Notes: generated by a model from the sequence alone, not told the origin. Positions 1 to 7,999 are shown, counted from the first letter of the stretch. The stretch: DNA of 15,854 nucleotides from Syntrophaceae bacterium UBA7544 (GCA_002479215.1 DLME01000299.1:1-15854); one strand, 5' to 3'. Translations and numbers: made by a program.

Positions 1-600
1 GGAATTATTTCTCCCCGCAGCGGGCAAATTATTTTTGATGGGGTTCCAATAAATGGTCTGGCCGCACATCAAATTGTCAAGATGGGGATTTCCCAGGTTC
101 CGGAGGGAAGACAGGTTTTTAAACCTCTTTCCGTGGAAGATAATCTGGAATTAGGAGCCTATTTGCAATATAAGACGCGGGCAGGCAAATCTGCAGCAAA
201 AGAAACAAACGAAATGATCTACGCCTTGTTTCCTATTCTCAGAGAAAGGCGAAAACAACTTGCTGGAACATTATCGGGAGGTGAGCTGCAAATGCTTTCC
301 ATAGGTAGAGCGCTTATGGCCAAACCAAAACTTCTGCTTTTAGACGAGCCTTCCATGGGGCTTGCGCCTATAGTGGCTCAGGAAATTTTTCAGGTTATCG
401 AAAACCTGACCCGGGAGACGAAAACAACTATTCTTCTGGTCGAACAAAATGCGCGGGCAGCGCTGAAGTTGGCCAATCGCGGATATGTTCTGGAAACAGG
501 CCGGTTGATTTTAGAGGGAACGGCCGCCGACTTATTACAAAATAAAGAAGTTCAGCGTGCGTATCTGGGTAAAGATAAGAAAGAAATATGGGAACGGTAA
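1..600 (+). CDS. livF: Branched-chain amino acid ABC transporter ATP-binding protein LivF (5' truncated by window edge)
   Basis: This is the cytoplasmic ATPase subunit of a HAAT-type importer (LivKHMGF family), which takes up branched-chain or, in some anaerobes, aromatic acids. The frame is open from base 1, so about 199 C-terminal residues are visible. The roughly 50 N-terminal residues with the Walker A loop lie outside the window. Visible in order are the Q-loop region ISQVPEGRQVF, the ABC signature LSGGELQ (bases 271-291), Walker B LLLLDEP followed by SMGLAP, and the LivF-type switch region LLVEQNARAAL. The end, LEGTAADLLQNKEVQRAYLG, is typical of LivF and separates it from LivG. The ATG at base 82 is internal and is not the start. 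Its neighbour 76 bases downstream is a phenylacetate-CoA ligase in the same direction, which suggests co-transcription and an aromatic or amino-acid-derived substrate. That substrate is inference. Confidence 0.95.
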   Translation, partial: GIISPRSGQIIFDGVPINGLAAHQIVKMGISQVPEGRQVFKPLSVEDNLELGAYLQYKTRAGKSAAKETNEMIYALFPILRERRKQLAGTLSGGELQMLSIGRALMAKPKLLLLDEPSMGLAPIVAQEIFQVIENLTRETKTTILLVEQNARAALKLANRGYVLETGRLILEGTAADLLQNKEVQRAYLGKDKKEIWER

Positions 601-676
601 AAAATCTAGCGGCAACAAAGAGAAACGATCCTCGCCTTCCGGGTGAAGGGGGGCACAATTTACAGGAGGTATTTTT

Positions 677-1978
677 ATGAACATTTGGGATCCTGAACAT
701 GAGTGTATCTCACGGGATGAACTCGAACAACTGCAACTGGAAAGACTCCAGGCTATAATCAATAGGGTTCATAAGAATGTTACTTGTTATCGAAGGAAAT
801 TTGACGATTTAGGTATAATAGCGGAAGATATTCGTTCCTTATCCGATTTGACGAAACTTCCCTTTACTACCATGGATGATTTGCGCCTTAACTATCCCTA
901 TGGCATGTTTGCCGTGCCGCTCAGAGAAGTAGTCCGCATTCACTCTTCCTCGGGGACCACCAGCAAACCGATCGTTGTCGGTTATACCAAAAACGATATA
1001 CGTATTTGGTCGAACCTTGTGGCACGGTTTATGACTGCCGCCGGTGTAACTCGCGACGATCTGGTGCAGATAGCTTTTCGTTATGGTCTTTATACCGGAG
1101 CTTTTGGGCTGCATTACGGAGCGGAAGCGATCGGTGCATCGGTAATTCCGATGGGTACCGGCAACACGGAAAAACAGATCATGATTATGCAGGATTATAA
1201 AACGACGGTATTGGTTAGCACACCCAGTTACGCGCTTGCTCTGGCAGATCGCCTTGAACAGCTTGGCGTAAACCCCAAAGCGCTTTCGCTGAAAATAGGA
1301 CTTTTTGGCGGAGAGCCTTGGTCGGAGAAGATGCGCGAAGAAATTGAAAGAAGGTTGTCACTGAGCGCGACAGATAATTACGGCCTTTCCGAGGTAATCG
1401 GTCCAGGTATCGCGGGCGAATGCTTCTGCAAGAAAGGCTTGCATATTTATGAAGATGCTTTCATTCCGGAGATCATTGATCCGGAAACAGGAGAGATAAT
1501 GTCTCCCGGCCACTCTGGAGAACTGGTGCTTACTACCTTAACCAAAGAAGCCTTTCCCATGATTCGTTACCGGACAGGGGATATCACTTCTCTCAACTAT
1601 ACTCAGTGCGAATGCGGAAGAACTTTAGTGCGCATGGAAAAAATAATGCGGCGTTCCGACGATATGCTGATCATCAGGGGTGTAAATGTTTTTCCTTCGC
1701 AAATTGAAGAGGCGCTTTTTAGCGTTGCGCAGGGCAAACCCCCATATCAGATTGTTGTGGAAAGAAAAGGGGCAATGGATAGCCTGGAGGTTATTGTTGA
1801 GGTTACGGATAAAATATTTTCTCTGGAGCTGCAAAAGCAGAGATCTTTTCTGGAAACACTTAAAAAGCGCATGGGATCGGTAACGGGTATTAATGTCGAT
1901 GTTAAATTGGTCGAATCCAAAAGCATACTGCGACAGAAAGGGAAAATTATGCGGGTGGTCGACAAAAGGCAGATATAA
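677..1978 (+). CDS. paaK: Phenylacetate-CoA ligase (AMP-forming), PaaK family
   Basis: This 433-residue ANL-superfamily adenylate-forming enzyme is predicted to convert phenylacetate or a related aryl acid, ATP and CoA into the acyl-CoA, AMP and pyrophosphate in the cytoplasm. The length is normal for PaaK. Motifs seen are the phosphate-binding loop SSSGTT at residues 90-95, YGLSE at 235-239, the RYRTGD core with Asp302 that usually binds the ribose, and the hinge/C-terminal domain beginning RGVNVFPSQIEE near 334. A CECGR element follows at 311-315. The ATG has a strong AGGAGGT Shine-Dalgarno at 664-670. It lies 76 bases after livF with no terminator seen between them. In anaerobes such ligases often recover aryl acids made from phenylalanine, tyrosine or tryptophan by ferredoxin-dependent oxidoreductases. 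The exact substrate cannot be read from sequence, and another aryl-CoA ligase is possible. Confidence 0.92.
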   Translation: MNIWDPEHECISRDELEQLQLERLQAIINRVHKNVTCYRRKFDDLGIIAEDIRSLSDLTKLPFTTMDDLRLNYPYGMFAVPLREVVRIHSSSGTTSKPIVVGYTKNDIRIWSNLVARFMTAAGVTRDDLVQIAFRYGLYTGAFGLHYGAEAIGASVIPMGTGNTEKQIMIMQDYKTTVLVSTPSYALALADRLEQLGVNPKALSLKIGLFGGEPWSEKMREEIERRLSLSATDNYGLSEVIGPGIAGECFCKKGLHIYEDAFIPEIIDPETGEIMSPGHSGELVLTTLTKEAFPMIRYRTGDITSLNYTQCECGRTLVRMEKIMRRSDDMLIIRGVNVFPSQIEEALFSVAQGKPPYQIVVERKGAMDSLEVIVEVTDKIFSLELQKQRSFLETLKKRMGSVTGINVDVKLVESKSILRQKGKIMRVVDKRQI

Positions 1979-2036
1979 TAATTGTCAAATACACGGCCTG
2001 CCCGGCCAAGACATCTAAGATAATTTCTTTTGATTG

Positions 2037-2705
2037 TTACTTCTTTTTCCTTTTTAACATTTCCAGCATTTTATCGTGATAGTAATAAGCCGCGATAAAA
2101 ATTGCTATACCTACACCCACAATGACGGCTAAAAGAACATACTGTTCATTGCGGGCGATATTCCCGGTTATAGAAAGCATTATAGTGCCGAAGAGGCGCC
2201 CGGCGGTAACAACTATAATAAATGTCCATGTGGGAATGCTGCTGACACCCATAATATAACATAAATAATCTTTGGGGAATCCCGGAATCAAAAAGAGAAG
2301 AAATGATACCAGAATGCCCTGGTGTTCCATGAACTGATCGAATTTTTCTATGGTCTCTCGTTTAACAACTTTTTCTATAAGCGGCATACCAAAAAAGCGT
2401 GCCAGCAGGAAGGCCAGCCATGAACCGATGGTAAGACCGATAGTGGAATATACAGTTCCCCAAAAAGGCCCGTAAAGGTAACCGCCGATAAGACCTGTCA
2501 GTTCTCCCGGAATCGGAGCGGCCACGACCTGGATGATCTGAAGCAAAATGAAAATGAGTTCATCGTAAGGGTACGATGTTATGAAGTTTACTAATTTGTT
2601 TCTATCTTCGAAGAGTAAATATATATCAAAATGAATTAATAGATAAATTGATAAACCGGTTAACAGGAGCAGGAATACAATACTGAAAACTAAACGTTTA
2701 TTCAT
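2037..2705 (-). CDS. TVP38/TMEM64 family (VTT/SNARE-associated, DedA superfamily) membrane protein
   Basis: This 222-residue polytopic inner-membrane protein has a first TM helix at residues 5-25. A re-entrant/TM region follows, with the family motif PIPGELTGLIGGYLYGP at about 64-80 and a GSWLAFLLARFFG helix. A second half-repeat carries FLIPGFPKDYLCYIMG at about 138-153 and a GRLFGTIMLSITG helix. A basic tail follows a last helix at about 188-207. The paired Pro/Gly motifs are diagnostic of the VTT domain. Members are implicated in lipid movement across membranes and envelope homeostasis; the substrate here is unknown. It starts 32 bases after the tatA stop on the same strand, with only a weak Shine-Dalgarno, so it is probably co-transcribed with tatA. 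It is a different branch of the superfamily from the DedA protein at 12.0-12.7 kb. Confidence 0.9.
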   Translation of the reverse strand: MNKRLVFSIVFLLLLTGLSIYLLIHFDIYLLFEDRNKLVNFITSYPYDELIFILLQIIQVVAAPIPGELTGLIGGYLYGPFWGTVYSTIGLTIGSWLAFLLARFFGMPLIEKVVKRETIEKFDQFMEHQGILVSFLLFLIPGFPKDYLCYIMGVSSIPTWTFIIVVTAGRLFGTIMLSITGNIARNEQYVLLAVIVGVGIAIFIAAYYYHDKMLEMLKRKKK

Positions 2706-2737
2706 TGAAGAATCTTAGTCGGTATTGTTCCTTAACT

Positions 2738-2923
2738 TCATTTTTCAATTTTTTTCGTTTCTTCCGGAGTTTTTTTCTCGGGTTCATCCATTGCTTTCTT
2801 AAATCCTCTAATTGCTTTACCGATTGCACTTCCTAGTTCCGGAAGCTTGCCCGGTCCGAAAATAATCAGAACTATCACCAGGATGATAATTAAGTGCATT
2901 GGTTGAAAAATTCCTTCAAACAT
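2738..2923 (-). CDS. tatA: Sec-independent protein translocase subunit TatA/TatE
   Basis: This 61-residue protein forms the pore component of the twin-arginine translocase, which exports folded, often cofactor-containing proteins. It has one N-terminal TM helix (about residues 9-22, hydrophobic run [12 protein letters not shown]) and the [10 protein letters not shown] hinge. The amphipathic helix [15 protein letters not shown] and a short charged tail rich in Glu and Lys follow. I chose the ATG at 2923 over the in-frame GTG at 2932. AAGGAG at 2932-2938 overlaps the GTG but stands eight bases from the ATG. A sigma70-like promoter lies just upstream. No tatB or tatC is in the window, so this may be an orphan tatA with tatC elsewhere, a common layout. 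The TVP38-family gene follows. Confidence 0.95.
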   Translation of the reverse strand: MFEGIFQPMHLIIILVIVLIIFGPGKLPELGSAIGKAIRGFKKAMDEPEKKTPEETKKIEK

Positions 2924-2931
2924 TGAAATCA

Positions 2932-2938
2932 CTCCTTT
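2932..2938 (-). promoter_or_regulatory. Ribosome binding site that fixes the tatA start
   Basis: AAAGGAG on the minus strand stands eight bases before the ATG at 2923. It overlaps the alternative GTG at 2932, which excludes that longer start. Confidence 0.7.
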
Positions 2939-2948
2939 CTTGTATCTA

Positions 2949-2977
2949 TTTCTACAACATTAATTTGCTTTCGTCAA
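2949..2977 (-). promoter_or_regulatory. Putative sigma70-type promoter of tatA
   Basis: On the minus strand there is a -35 TTGACG (2972-2977), a 17-base spacer and a -10 TAGAAA (2949-2954). The hexamers match consensus at five and four of six positions. Transcription would start near 2942, leaving an 18-20 base leader that contains the ribosome binding site. This is assigned by motif and position only. Confidence 0.45.
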
Positions 2978-3056
2978 ACTGATTGTTTATGGAAAATTAC
3001 TGTTGTCCGGATAATATGAAAATCGACAAGAAATAATTAATCTAATTTTATTCATG

Positions 3057-3079
3057 GACTAAATATAGTTGACTAAATA
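3057..3079 (+). repeat. 9-bp direct repeat upstream of the thiolase gene
   Basis: GACTAAATA occurs at 3057-3065 and again at 3071-3079, so the period is 14 bases. It sits in a 254-base AT-rich intergenic region between the divergent tatA and thiolase genes. It might be an operator or a chance product of AT-rich sequence. I found no convincing sigma70 promoter for the thiolase gene in this region. Confidence 0.4.
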
Positions 3080-3177
3080 AATTCTATATGTAAAAAACAC
3101 TATCAAATGCTAACTCAACAAAAACTGACTTTACCGCGGTTAAATATTTATTTGTATAGCTAAAGGGGGGAGATAAT

Positions 3178-4536
3178 ATGGCAAAAGTGCCGCAGAAACT
3201 GGAGAAAACAAGAGCGGATATTTACAAAGACGCGCCCATTGCCAAGTTTGGCCAAAGAAAACCTGATTTCAGCACAATGGGTAAAAAAATAAAAAATCCT
3301 CATAAAAAATTCAGCGAGGTCGTTTGTGTGGAGGCCTGCCGGACACCTTATGGCCGCGCAGGCGGCATGCTGAAAGATTTTTCGGCGATGGAGCTGGGCG
3401 CTATGGCGATCAAAGAAGTTCTGCGCCGTACCGAAGGCAAGGTGAAGCCCGCGGATGTGGATTATATCTTTATGGGACAGGTTGTTCCCGCCGGCTGCGG
3501 CCAGATACCGGGAAGGCAGGCGACAATTTTAGCCGGAGTGCCGGAATCGGTGCCTTCCATTACTGTGAATAAAGTCTGCTCTTCCGGCATTAAAACCATC
3601 GATCTGGCTTTTCAAATGATCCTTTTGGGACGGGCTGATATTTGTATCGCCGGCGGCCAGGAAAGTATGAGCAATTGTCCTTATGTTCTGCCGGATATGC
3701 GCTGGGGCGCGCGCATGGGATTGCCCAACGGCCGAGTTGTAGATGCCATGGTTTACGATGGACTCTGGGACGCCTTCTACAACAGACATATGGCGATCAA
3801 TGGATCGGAAGTAGCGGATGAGTTTGGTTTTACCCGACAGGAACAAGATGAGTGGGCCCTGAATTCCCAGATGAACGCCGTCCGCGCAATGAATGAGGGT
3901 AAACTCGATGCTGAAATTTTTCCTGTGGAAGTAAAACAAGGGAAAAAAGTTGCAGTAATGGATAAAGATGAAGGACCAAGACCGGATACGTCATTGGAGG
4001 GGCTGGCGAAACTCCCGCCCGTTTTCGGCCATTTAAGTACCGTAACCGGTCAGCCGGGAAGTGTGACAGCCGGTAATGCTCCGGGAGTAAATGACGGCGG
4101 GGATGTCTGTATGCTAATGAGCAGGGAAAAAGCCGATCAGTTGGGTCTTAAGCCGATATTTACGATTGTTGATTATGCCGAAGTATCCCAGCCGACTAAA
4201 GACATTGCTACCGTGCCGGGATTGGCCATCAAAAAAATTCTGGAACAAAATGATATGACGCTCAAGCAGATGGATATCATCGAGATAAATGAAGCCTTTG
4301 CCGCGGTGGTGCTGGTGAGCTGCCGGTCGATTCTGGGTATGTCCAAGGAAGATATGTTTAAAAAAGTAAATGTCAACGGAGGAGCAGTTGCCTTCGGCCA
4401 CCCCATCGGAGCAACGGGCGCCAGAATTGCTATGACATTGGGCTACGAACTTCGCAGGCGCGGCGGAGGCTGGGGAGTTTGCGGTATTTGTTCGGGACAT
4501 GCCCAGGGTGATGCGATGCTGATCCGCGTAGATTAA
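3178..4536 (+). CDS. Acetyl-CoA acetyltransferase (thiolase) with N-terminal extension
   Basis: This 452-residue thiolase carries out reversible condensation or cleavage of acetyl-CoA and acetoacetyl-CoA (or longer 3-ketoacyl-CoA) in the cytoplasm. The nucleophile is Cys134 in NKVCSSGIKT. NEAF is at residues 371-374, the base is His408 in GGAVAFGHPIGATGAR, and the second catalytic Cys is Cys438 in GICSGHAQGD. The usual glycine-rich CxGGG loop reads CSGHAQG here. Typical thiolases are about 390-400 residues. Here roughly 47 extra charged residues precede the normal start (SEVVCVEACRTPYGR). The first ATG is preceded by a strong purine-rich AAGGGGGGAG, so the extension is likely translated. There is no thiolase partner gene beside it and repeat copy 1 begins nine bases after its stop. 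In a syntroph it would act in beta-oxidation or butyrate/acetoacetyl-CoA metabolism; the chain-length preference is unknown. Confidence 0.92.
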   Translation: MAKVPQKLEKTRADIYKDAPIAKFGQRKPDFSTMGKKIKNPHKKFSEVVCVEACRTPYGRAGGMLKDFSAMELGAMAIKEVLRRTEGKVKPADVDYIFMGQVVPAGCGQIPGRQATILAGVPESVPSITVNKVCSSGIKTIDLAFQMILLGRADICIAGGQESMSNCPYVLPDMRWGARMGLPNGRVVDAMVYDGLWDAFYNRHMAINGSEVADEFGFTRQEQDEWALNSQMNAVRAMNEGKLDAEIFPVEVKQGKKVAVMDKDEGPRPDTSLEGLAKLPPVFGHLSTVTGQPGSVTAGNAPGVNDGGDVCMLMSREKADQLGLKPIFTIVDYAEVSQPTKDIATVPGLAIKKILEQNDMTLKQMDIIEINEAFAAVVLVSCRSILGMSKEDMFKKVNVNGGAVAFGHPIGATGARIAMTLGYELRRRGGGWGVCGICSGHAQGDAMLIRVD

Positions 4537-4545
4537 AAAGCTGCC

Positions 4546-4608
4546 TTCATACGGCTACCTTTGTTGGCATCGTCGTCGGCTTCCTCAACGTATAACCTGA
4601 AGGTCACG
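4546..4608 (+). repeat. 63-bp dispersed repeat, copy 1
   Basis: This matches copy 2 (8000-8062) without gaps at 59 of 63 positions. Differences are at 4569-4571 and 4589. It starts with TTCATACGGCTACC and ends with GAAGGTCACG, and begins nine bases after the thiolase stop codon. The complementary strand holds an open 21-codon frame across the whole unit, containing EEADDDANKGSRM. The two amino-acid differences from copy 2 are V/I and D/T. No transposase or target duplication is seen. Confidence 0.85.
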
Positions 4609-4635
4609 TGTGCCGGCCGACAGGGTTAGGAGATC

Positions 4636-4687
4636 GTTTAACTTTGAACGGCACGTGGCTCGGTCCGTGTGCAACCGCTTGTTAGGC
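4636..4687 (-). other. attC-like recombination site (tentative)
   Basis: Read on the minus strand, GCCTAAC (4687-4681) fits the integron R'' consensus RYYYAAC. GTTAAAC (4642-4636) fits the R' consensus GTTRRRY. The first box is followed by AAGCGG, a common attC beginning. Between them is a GCAC...GTGC hairpin. On the plus strand the two boxes pair fully if G-T wobbles are allowed. The polarity is right for a cassette, since the site starts three bases after the stop of the minus-strand gene. The length (52 bases) is at the short end and the L boxes pair poorly. No integrase or further cassette is in view. Confidence 0.35.
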
Positions 4688-4690
4688 TGT

Positions 4691-5500
4691 TTAAATTTTA
4701 TTAGCAGCAAGAAATAATCTTATCGTCTCCGCGGTTTGATAATATCTTGGAAAAATCTGCAAATTGACAAATGCATCTTCACGACTTAATACGGGTGGTG
4801 TATCGCGTGGATGACCAAGGTCATTTCTTTGGCCTCTTAGTAAATCGTAAATTGCAGTAATCATTATACCGGCATTATCAGGGAATCCTGTAAGTTTAGC
4901 GGTTTGAAGAGATTCAATTTTCAGTCGCATCCAATCAAATTTTGGCTTGATTGGGAATCTTATGAGAATCTTCTCGAAATCTGATTTCTCTTTTGTACTA
5001 GAAATCGCAGCAGACATAGAAGAGCATAATAAAAGAAAAACTCTCTCTGCAGCAATGCCAAGCATCATCGTACTCGCAACAGTATTACCATGGTGATATG
5101 TGCTTAGGCTTTCTGATAGGTAAGCCAATACAGTATTGTCTGGATTAGAGATCTGCGATCTGATGTGCTTTATATATCCTAATGAATCATATGGATTTGG
5201 TTCTGGTGAATTTATTACCATATTGCCGAAATCAGTCAAATGAAACCATGGTAACTTCGGATTTGCAGAATTAAACCCAGGTGAAAGGACTCCTTCGACA
5301 AGAAGGCGCCAGACCACTTCCTCTATTTGGAAAAATAGTAAACCTTGATGGTCTGGGCTCTTAAGCTCAATATATGGGTCAAAATAGCGCATTTCATTTT
5401 CCACCATTTTCCAGTCTCTATCTTTTCGCAATCGGTCGAATACTGCGTGCCTGAGAAGAACTAAGTCTGGTTGCTTCCAGTCATACAAAATCTTTCCCAT
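4691..5500 (-). CDS. Uncharacterised protein with HEPN-type RNxxxH motif
   Basis: I do not recognise a named family for this 269-residue soluble protein. The N-terminal half (to about 130) has no motif I can place. The C-terminal half looks like a HEPN domain. A helix with MMLGIAAERVFLLL at about residues 145-158 resembles HEPN helices. LRGQRNDLGHPR follows, containing the R-N-x-x-x-H signature with Arg225, Asn226 and His230 (bases 4811-4828). HEPN domains of this type are often metal-independent ribonucleases in toxin or antiviral systems, but some are inactive. I chose the ATG at 5500 because GAGGTG stands six bases upstream; an in-frame TTG at 5524 has no such site and coincides with the -10/start region. 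It lies 61 bases after glmM, has its own TATAAT, and ends beside an attC-like site, so it looks like an inserted accessory gene. No obvious antitoxin partner is adjacent. A HEPN ribonuclease role is inference. Confidence 0.7.
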   Translation of the reverse strand: MGKILYDWKQPDLVLLRHAVFDRLRKDRDWKMVENEMRYFDPYIELKSPDHQGLLFFQIEEVVWRLLVEGVLSPGFNSANPKLPWFHLTDFGNMVINSPEPNPYDSLGYIKHIRSQISNPDNTVLAYLSESLSTYHHGNTVASTMMLGIAAERVFLLLCSSMSAAISSTKEKSDFEKILIRFPIKPKFDWMRLKIESLQTAKLTGFPDNAGIMITAIYDLLRGQRNDLGHPRDTPPVLSREDAFVNLQIFPRYYQTAETIRLFLAANKI

Positions 5501-5506
5501 TGATTT

Positions 5507-5512
5507 CACCTC
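5507..5512 (-). promoter_or_regulatory. Ribosome binding site that fixes the start of the HEPN-like gene
   Basis: GAGGTG on the minus strand stands six bases before the ATG at 5500. It supports the 269-residue product over the 277-residue version from TTG at 5524. Confidence 0.6.
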
Positions 5513-5526
5513 ACAGTCGAACAATG

Positions 5527-5532
5527 ATTATA
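5527..5532 (-). promoter_or_regulatory. -10 box of the HEPN-like gene (tentative)
   Basis: The minus strand reads a perfect TATAAT, preceded by CTG. Initiation near 5520 would give a leader of about 20 bases with the GAGGTG site in it. No good -35 hexamer is found 16-18 bases upstream, so this is only a partial promoter match. Confidence 0.4.
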
Positions 5533-5561
5533 CAGACTTTATAAGACGTTTCCTTATCCAT

Positions 5562-6911
5562 TTAGCACAGCATCTTTTCCACAACATCCGCGATTTGGCG
5601 GCAGTAACTTTCAGTTTCCTTTTTTGTCGGGCCTTCGACCATAACCCGGCACATATTCTGCGTGCCGGAGTAGCGCACCAAGACGCGGCCTTTGTCGCCC
5701 AGCTTTTCTTCGATTTGCCTGACGGCGGCCATGATTTCCGGTACGGATTCAATTTTTGGTTTATTTTTTACATCAAGATTGATGAGCACTTGCGGAAATA
5801 TTGTCATTATGCCGGCCAATTCGGAAAGCAACTTACCTTCCTTTTTCATTGCCGCCAATAGTTGCAGTGCCGTAATTAAACCGTCGCCGGTGGTATGATG
5901 CTGCAAAAAGATTATATGGCCGGAATCTTCACCGCCGATGATGGCTCCACGTGCCAGCATTTCTTTCAGAACATAACGGTCACCGACATCGGCAAAAACG
6001 GAATCAATTCCCAATTTCTGAAAAGCAACACTCAATCCTAGATTGCTCATGACTGTGCGGACAACTAAATTATTTTTCAATTTGCCTTCTTTTTTCAGAA
6101 TGGCTGAGCAAATGGCCAATGCCTGATCGCCTGTAAGAACTGTTCCCTTTTCATCCACGGCAATCACCCTGTCGCCGTCGCCGTCAAAAGCAAAACCGGC
6201 ATCGGCTTTTTGCTGTAATACTTCCTGGGCCAATGCATCGGTATGTTGCGAACCGCAATTGAGGTTGATGTTTTTGCCGTCGGGTTGATCAAATAGCGTA
6301 GTAACCTTAACACCCAGTTCCGTAAATACGACAGGAGCCACACGATAAGTGGCGCCGTTCGCGCAATCGAGAACTATTTTCGTTCCTTCGGGGTTAATCT
6401 CTTGCGGGAAAGCGGCTTTAAGAAAATCTACGTAACGTCCGATGGCGTCATCCAGCCGCGATAATTTACCCATCTCTTTCGAGGCGGGGTGGAGCTTGTG
6501 CATATTGTTGGCAAAGATGAGTTCTTCGATTTGTTTTTCCTTTTCATCAGATAGTTTGAAACCGTCACTGTTGAAAAATTTTATGCCGTTATCCTGCATG
6601 GGATTGTGGGAGGCGGAAATCATAATACCCGCGTCAGCCCGCATGCTCTTGGTCAAAAAAGCTATTCCCGGTGTTGAAATGATACCCGCGGAAATAGCAT
6701 TGACGCCCATCGAACAAATACCGGCAATAATCGCTTCTTCAAACATATCTCCGGAGAGCCGGGTATCTTTGCCGAGAAGGATTCGGGGAGAATGTCCTTT
6801 TCTTTTGGATAGGTAAGCAATAGCCCGCCCCACGTTGAGGGCGACTTCCGCCGTCATGGGATATTCATTGGCAATTCCCCTGATTCCGTCGGTGCCGAAG
6901 AGTTTTTTCAT
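5562..6911 (-). CDS. glmM: Phosphoglucosamine mutase
   Basis: This 449-residue member of the alpha-D-phosphohexomutase family interconverts glucosamine-6-phosphate and glucosamine-1-phosphate, which feeds UDP-GlcNAc, peptidoglycan and LPS synthesis. The length is normal. All four signature regions are visible. They are the N-terminal LFGTDGIRG (4-12), the phosphoserine loop ISASHNP with Ser101, and the Mg-binding DGDGDR at 243-248. The sugar-binding GGEDSGH is at 326-332 and the phosphate-binding RYSGT at 413-417. GEDSGH and the overall N-terminus favour GlmM over phosphomannomutase/phosphoglucomutase. The ATG is preceded by TGGAG at a suitable distance. It is divergent from mdh across a 143-base AT-rich region. 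A HEPN-like gene follows it. It is not beside glmS or folP here. Confidence 0.95.
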   Translation of the reverse strand: MKKLFGTDGIRGIANEYPMTAEVALNVGRAIAYLSKRKGHSPRILLGKDTRLSGDMFEEAIIAGICSMGVNAISAGIISTPGIAFLTKSMRADAGIMISASHNPMQDNGIKFFNSDGFKLSDEKEKQIEELIFANNMHKLHPASKEMGKLSRLDDAIGRYVDFLKAAFPQEINPEGTKIVLDCANGATYRVAPVVFTELGVKVTTLFDQPDGKNINLNCGSQHTDALAQEVLQQKADAGFAFDGDGDRVIAVDEKGTVLTGDQALAICSAILKKEGKLKNNLVVRTVMSNLGLSVAFQKLGIDSVFADVGDRYVLKEMLARGAIIGGEDSGHIIFLQHHTTGDGLITALQLLAAMKKEGKLLSELAGIMTIFPQVLINLDVKNKPKIESVPEIMAAVRQIEEKLGDKGRVLVRYSGTQNMCRVMVEGPTKKETESYCRQIADVVEKMLC

Positions 6912-6935
6912 TTTTTTCTCCAGTTATTGTTCCAT

Positions 6936-6964
6936 TTTTTACCTTACAGTATTTGATTTTGCAA
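6936..6964 (-). promoter_or_regulatory. Putative glmM promoter
   Basis: On the minus strand, TTGCAA (6959-6964), a 17-base spacer and TAAAAA (6936-6941). Each hexamer matches consensus at four of six positions. This is modest evidence from motif and spacing. Confidence 0.3.
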
Positions 6965-6979
6965 CAGGGAAAAAAGTAT

Positions 6980-7007
6980 TTGACGATTGTCTAAAATTAA
7001 GTTTAAT
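6980..7007 (+). promoter_or_regulatory. Putative mdh promoter
   Basis: TTGACG (6980-6985), a 16-base spacer and TTTAAT (7002-7007), with five of six matches in each hexamer. Transcription would start near 7014, about 40 bases before the mdh ATG. It does not overlap the candidate glmM promoter on the other strand. Confidence 0.5.
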
Positions 7008-7036
7008 TGTAGTAAATGACAAGGTTAATTAAATAA

Positions 7037-7987
<951 letters not shown>

Positions 7988-7999
7988 ACGCAAACTGTA

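Noticed and set aside
635..649. CCTTC-CGGGT-GAAGG hairpin between livF and paaK
   Set aside because: The stem is five bases with no U-run after it. It is not evidence against co-transcription.
1995..2007. GGCC-TGCCC-GGCC hairpin between the convergent paaK and TVP38-family genes
   Set aside because: The stem is only four bases and has no U-run on either strand, so I do not call a terminator.
4173..4500. Long minus-strand open frames inside the thiolase gene
   Set aside because: They are antisense shadows of a gene with all its catalytic motifs intact, with no independent start signals.
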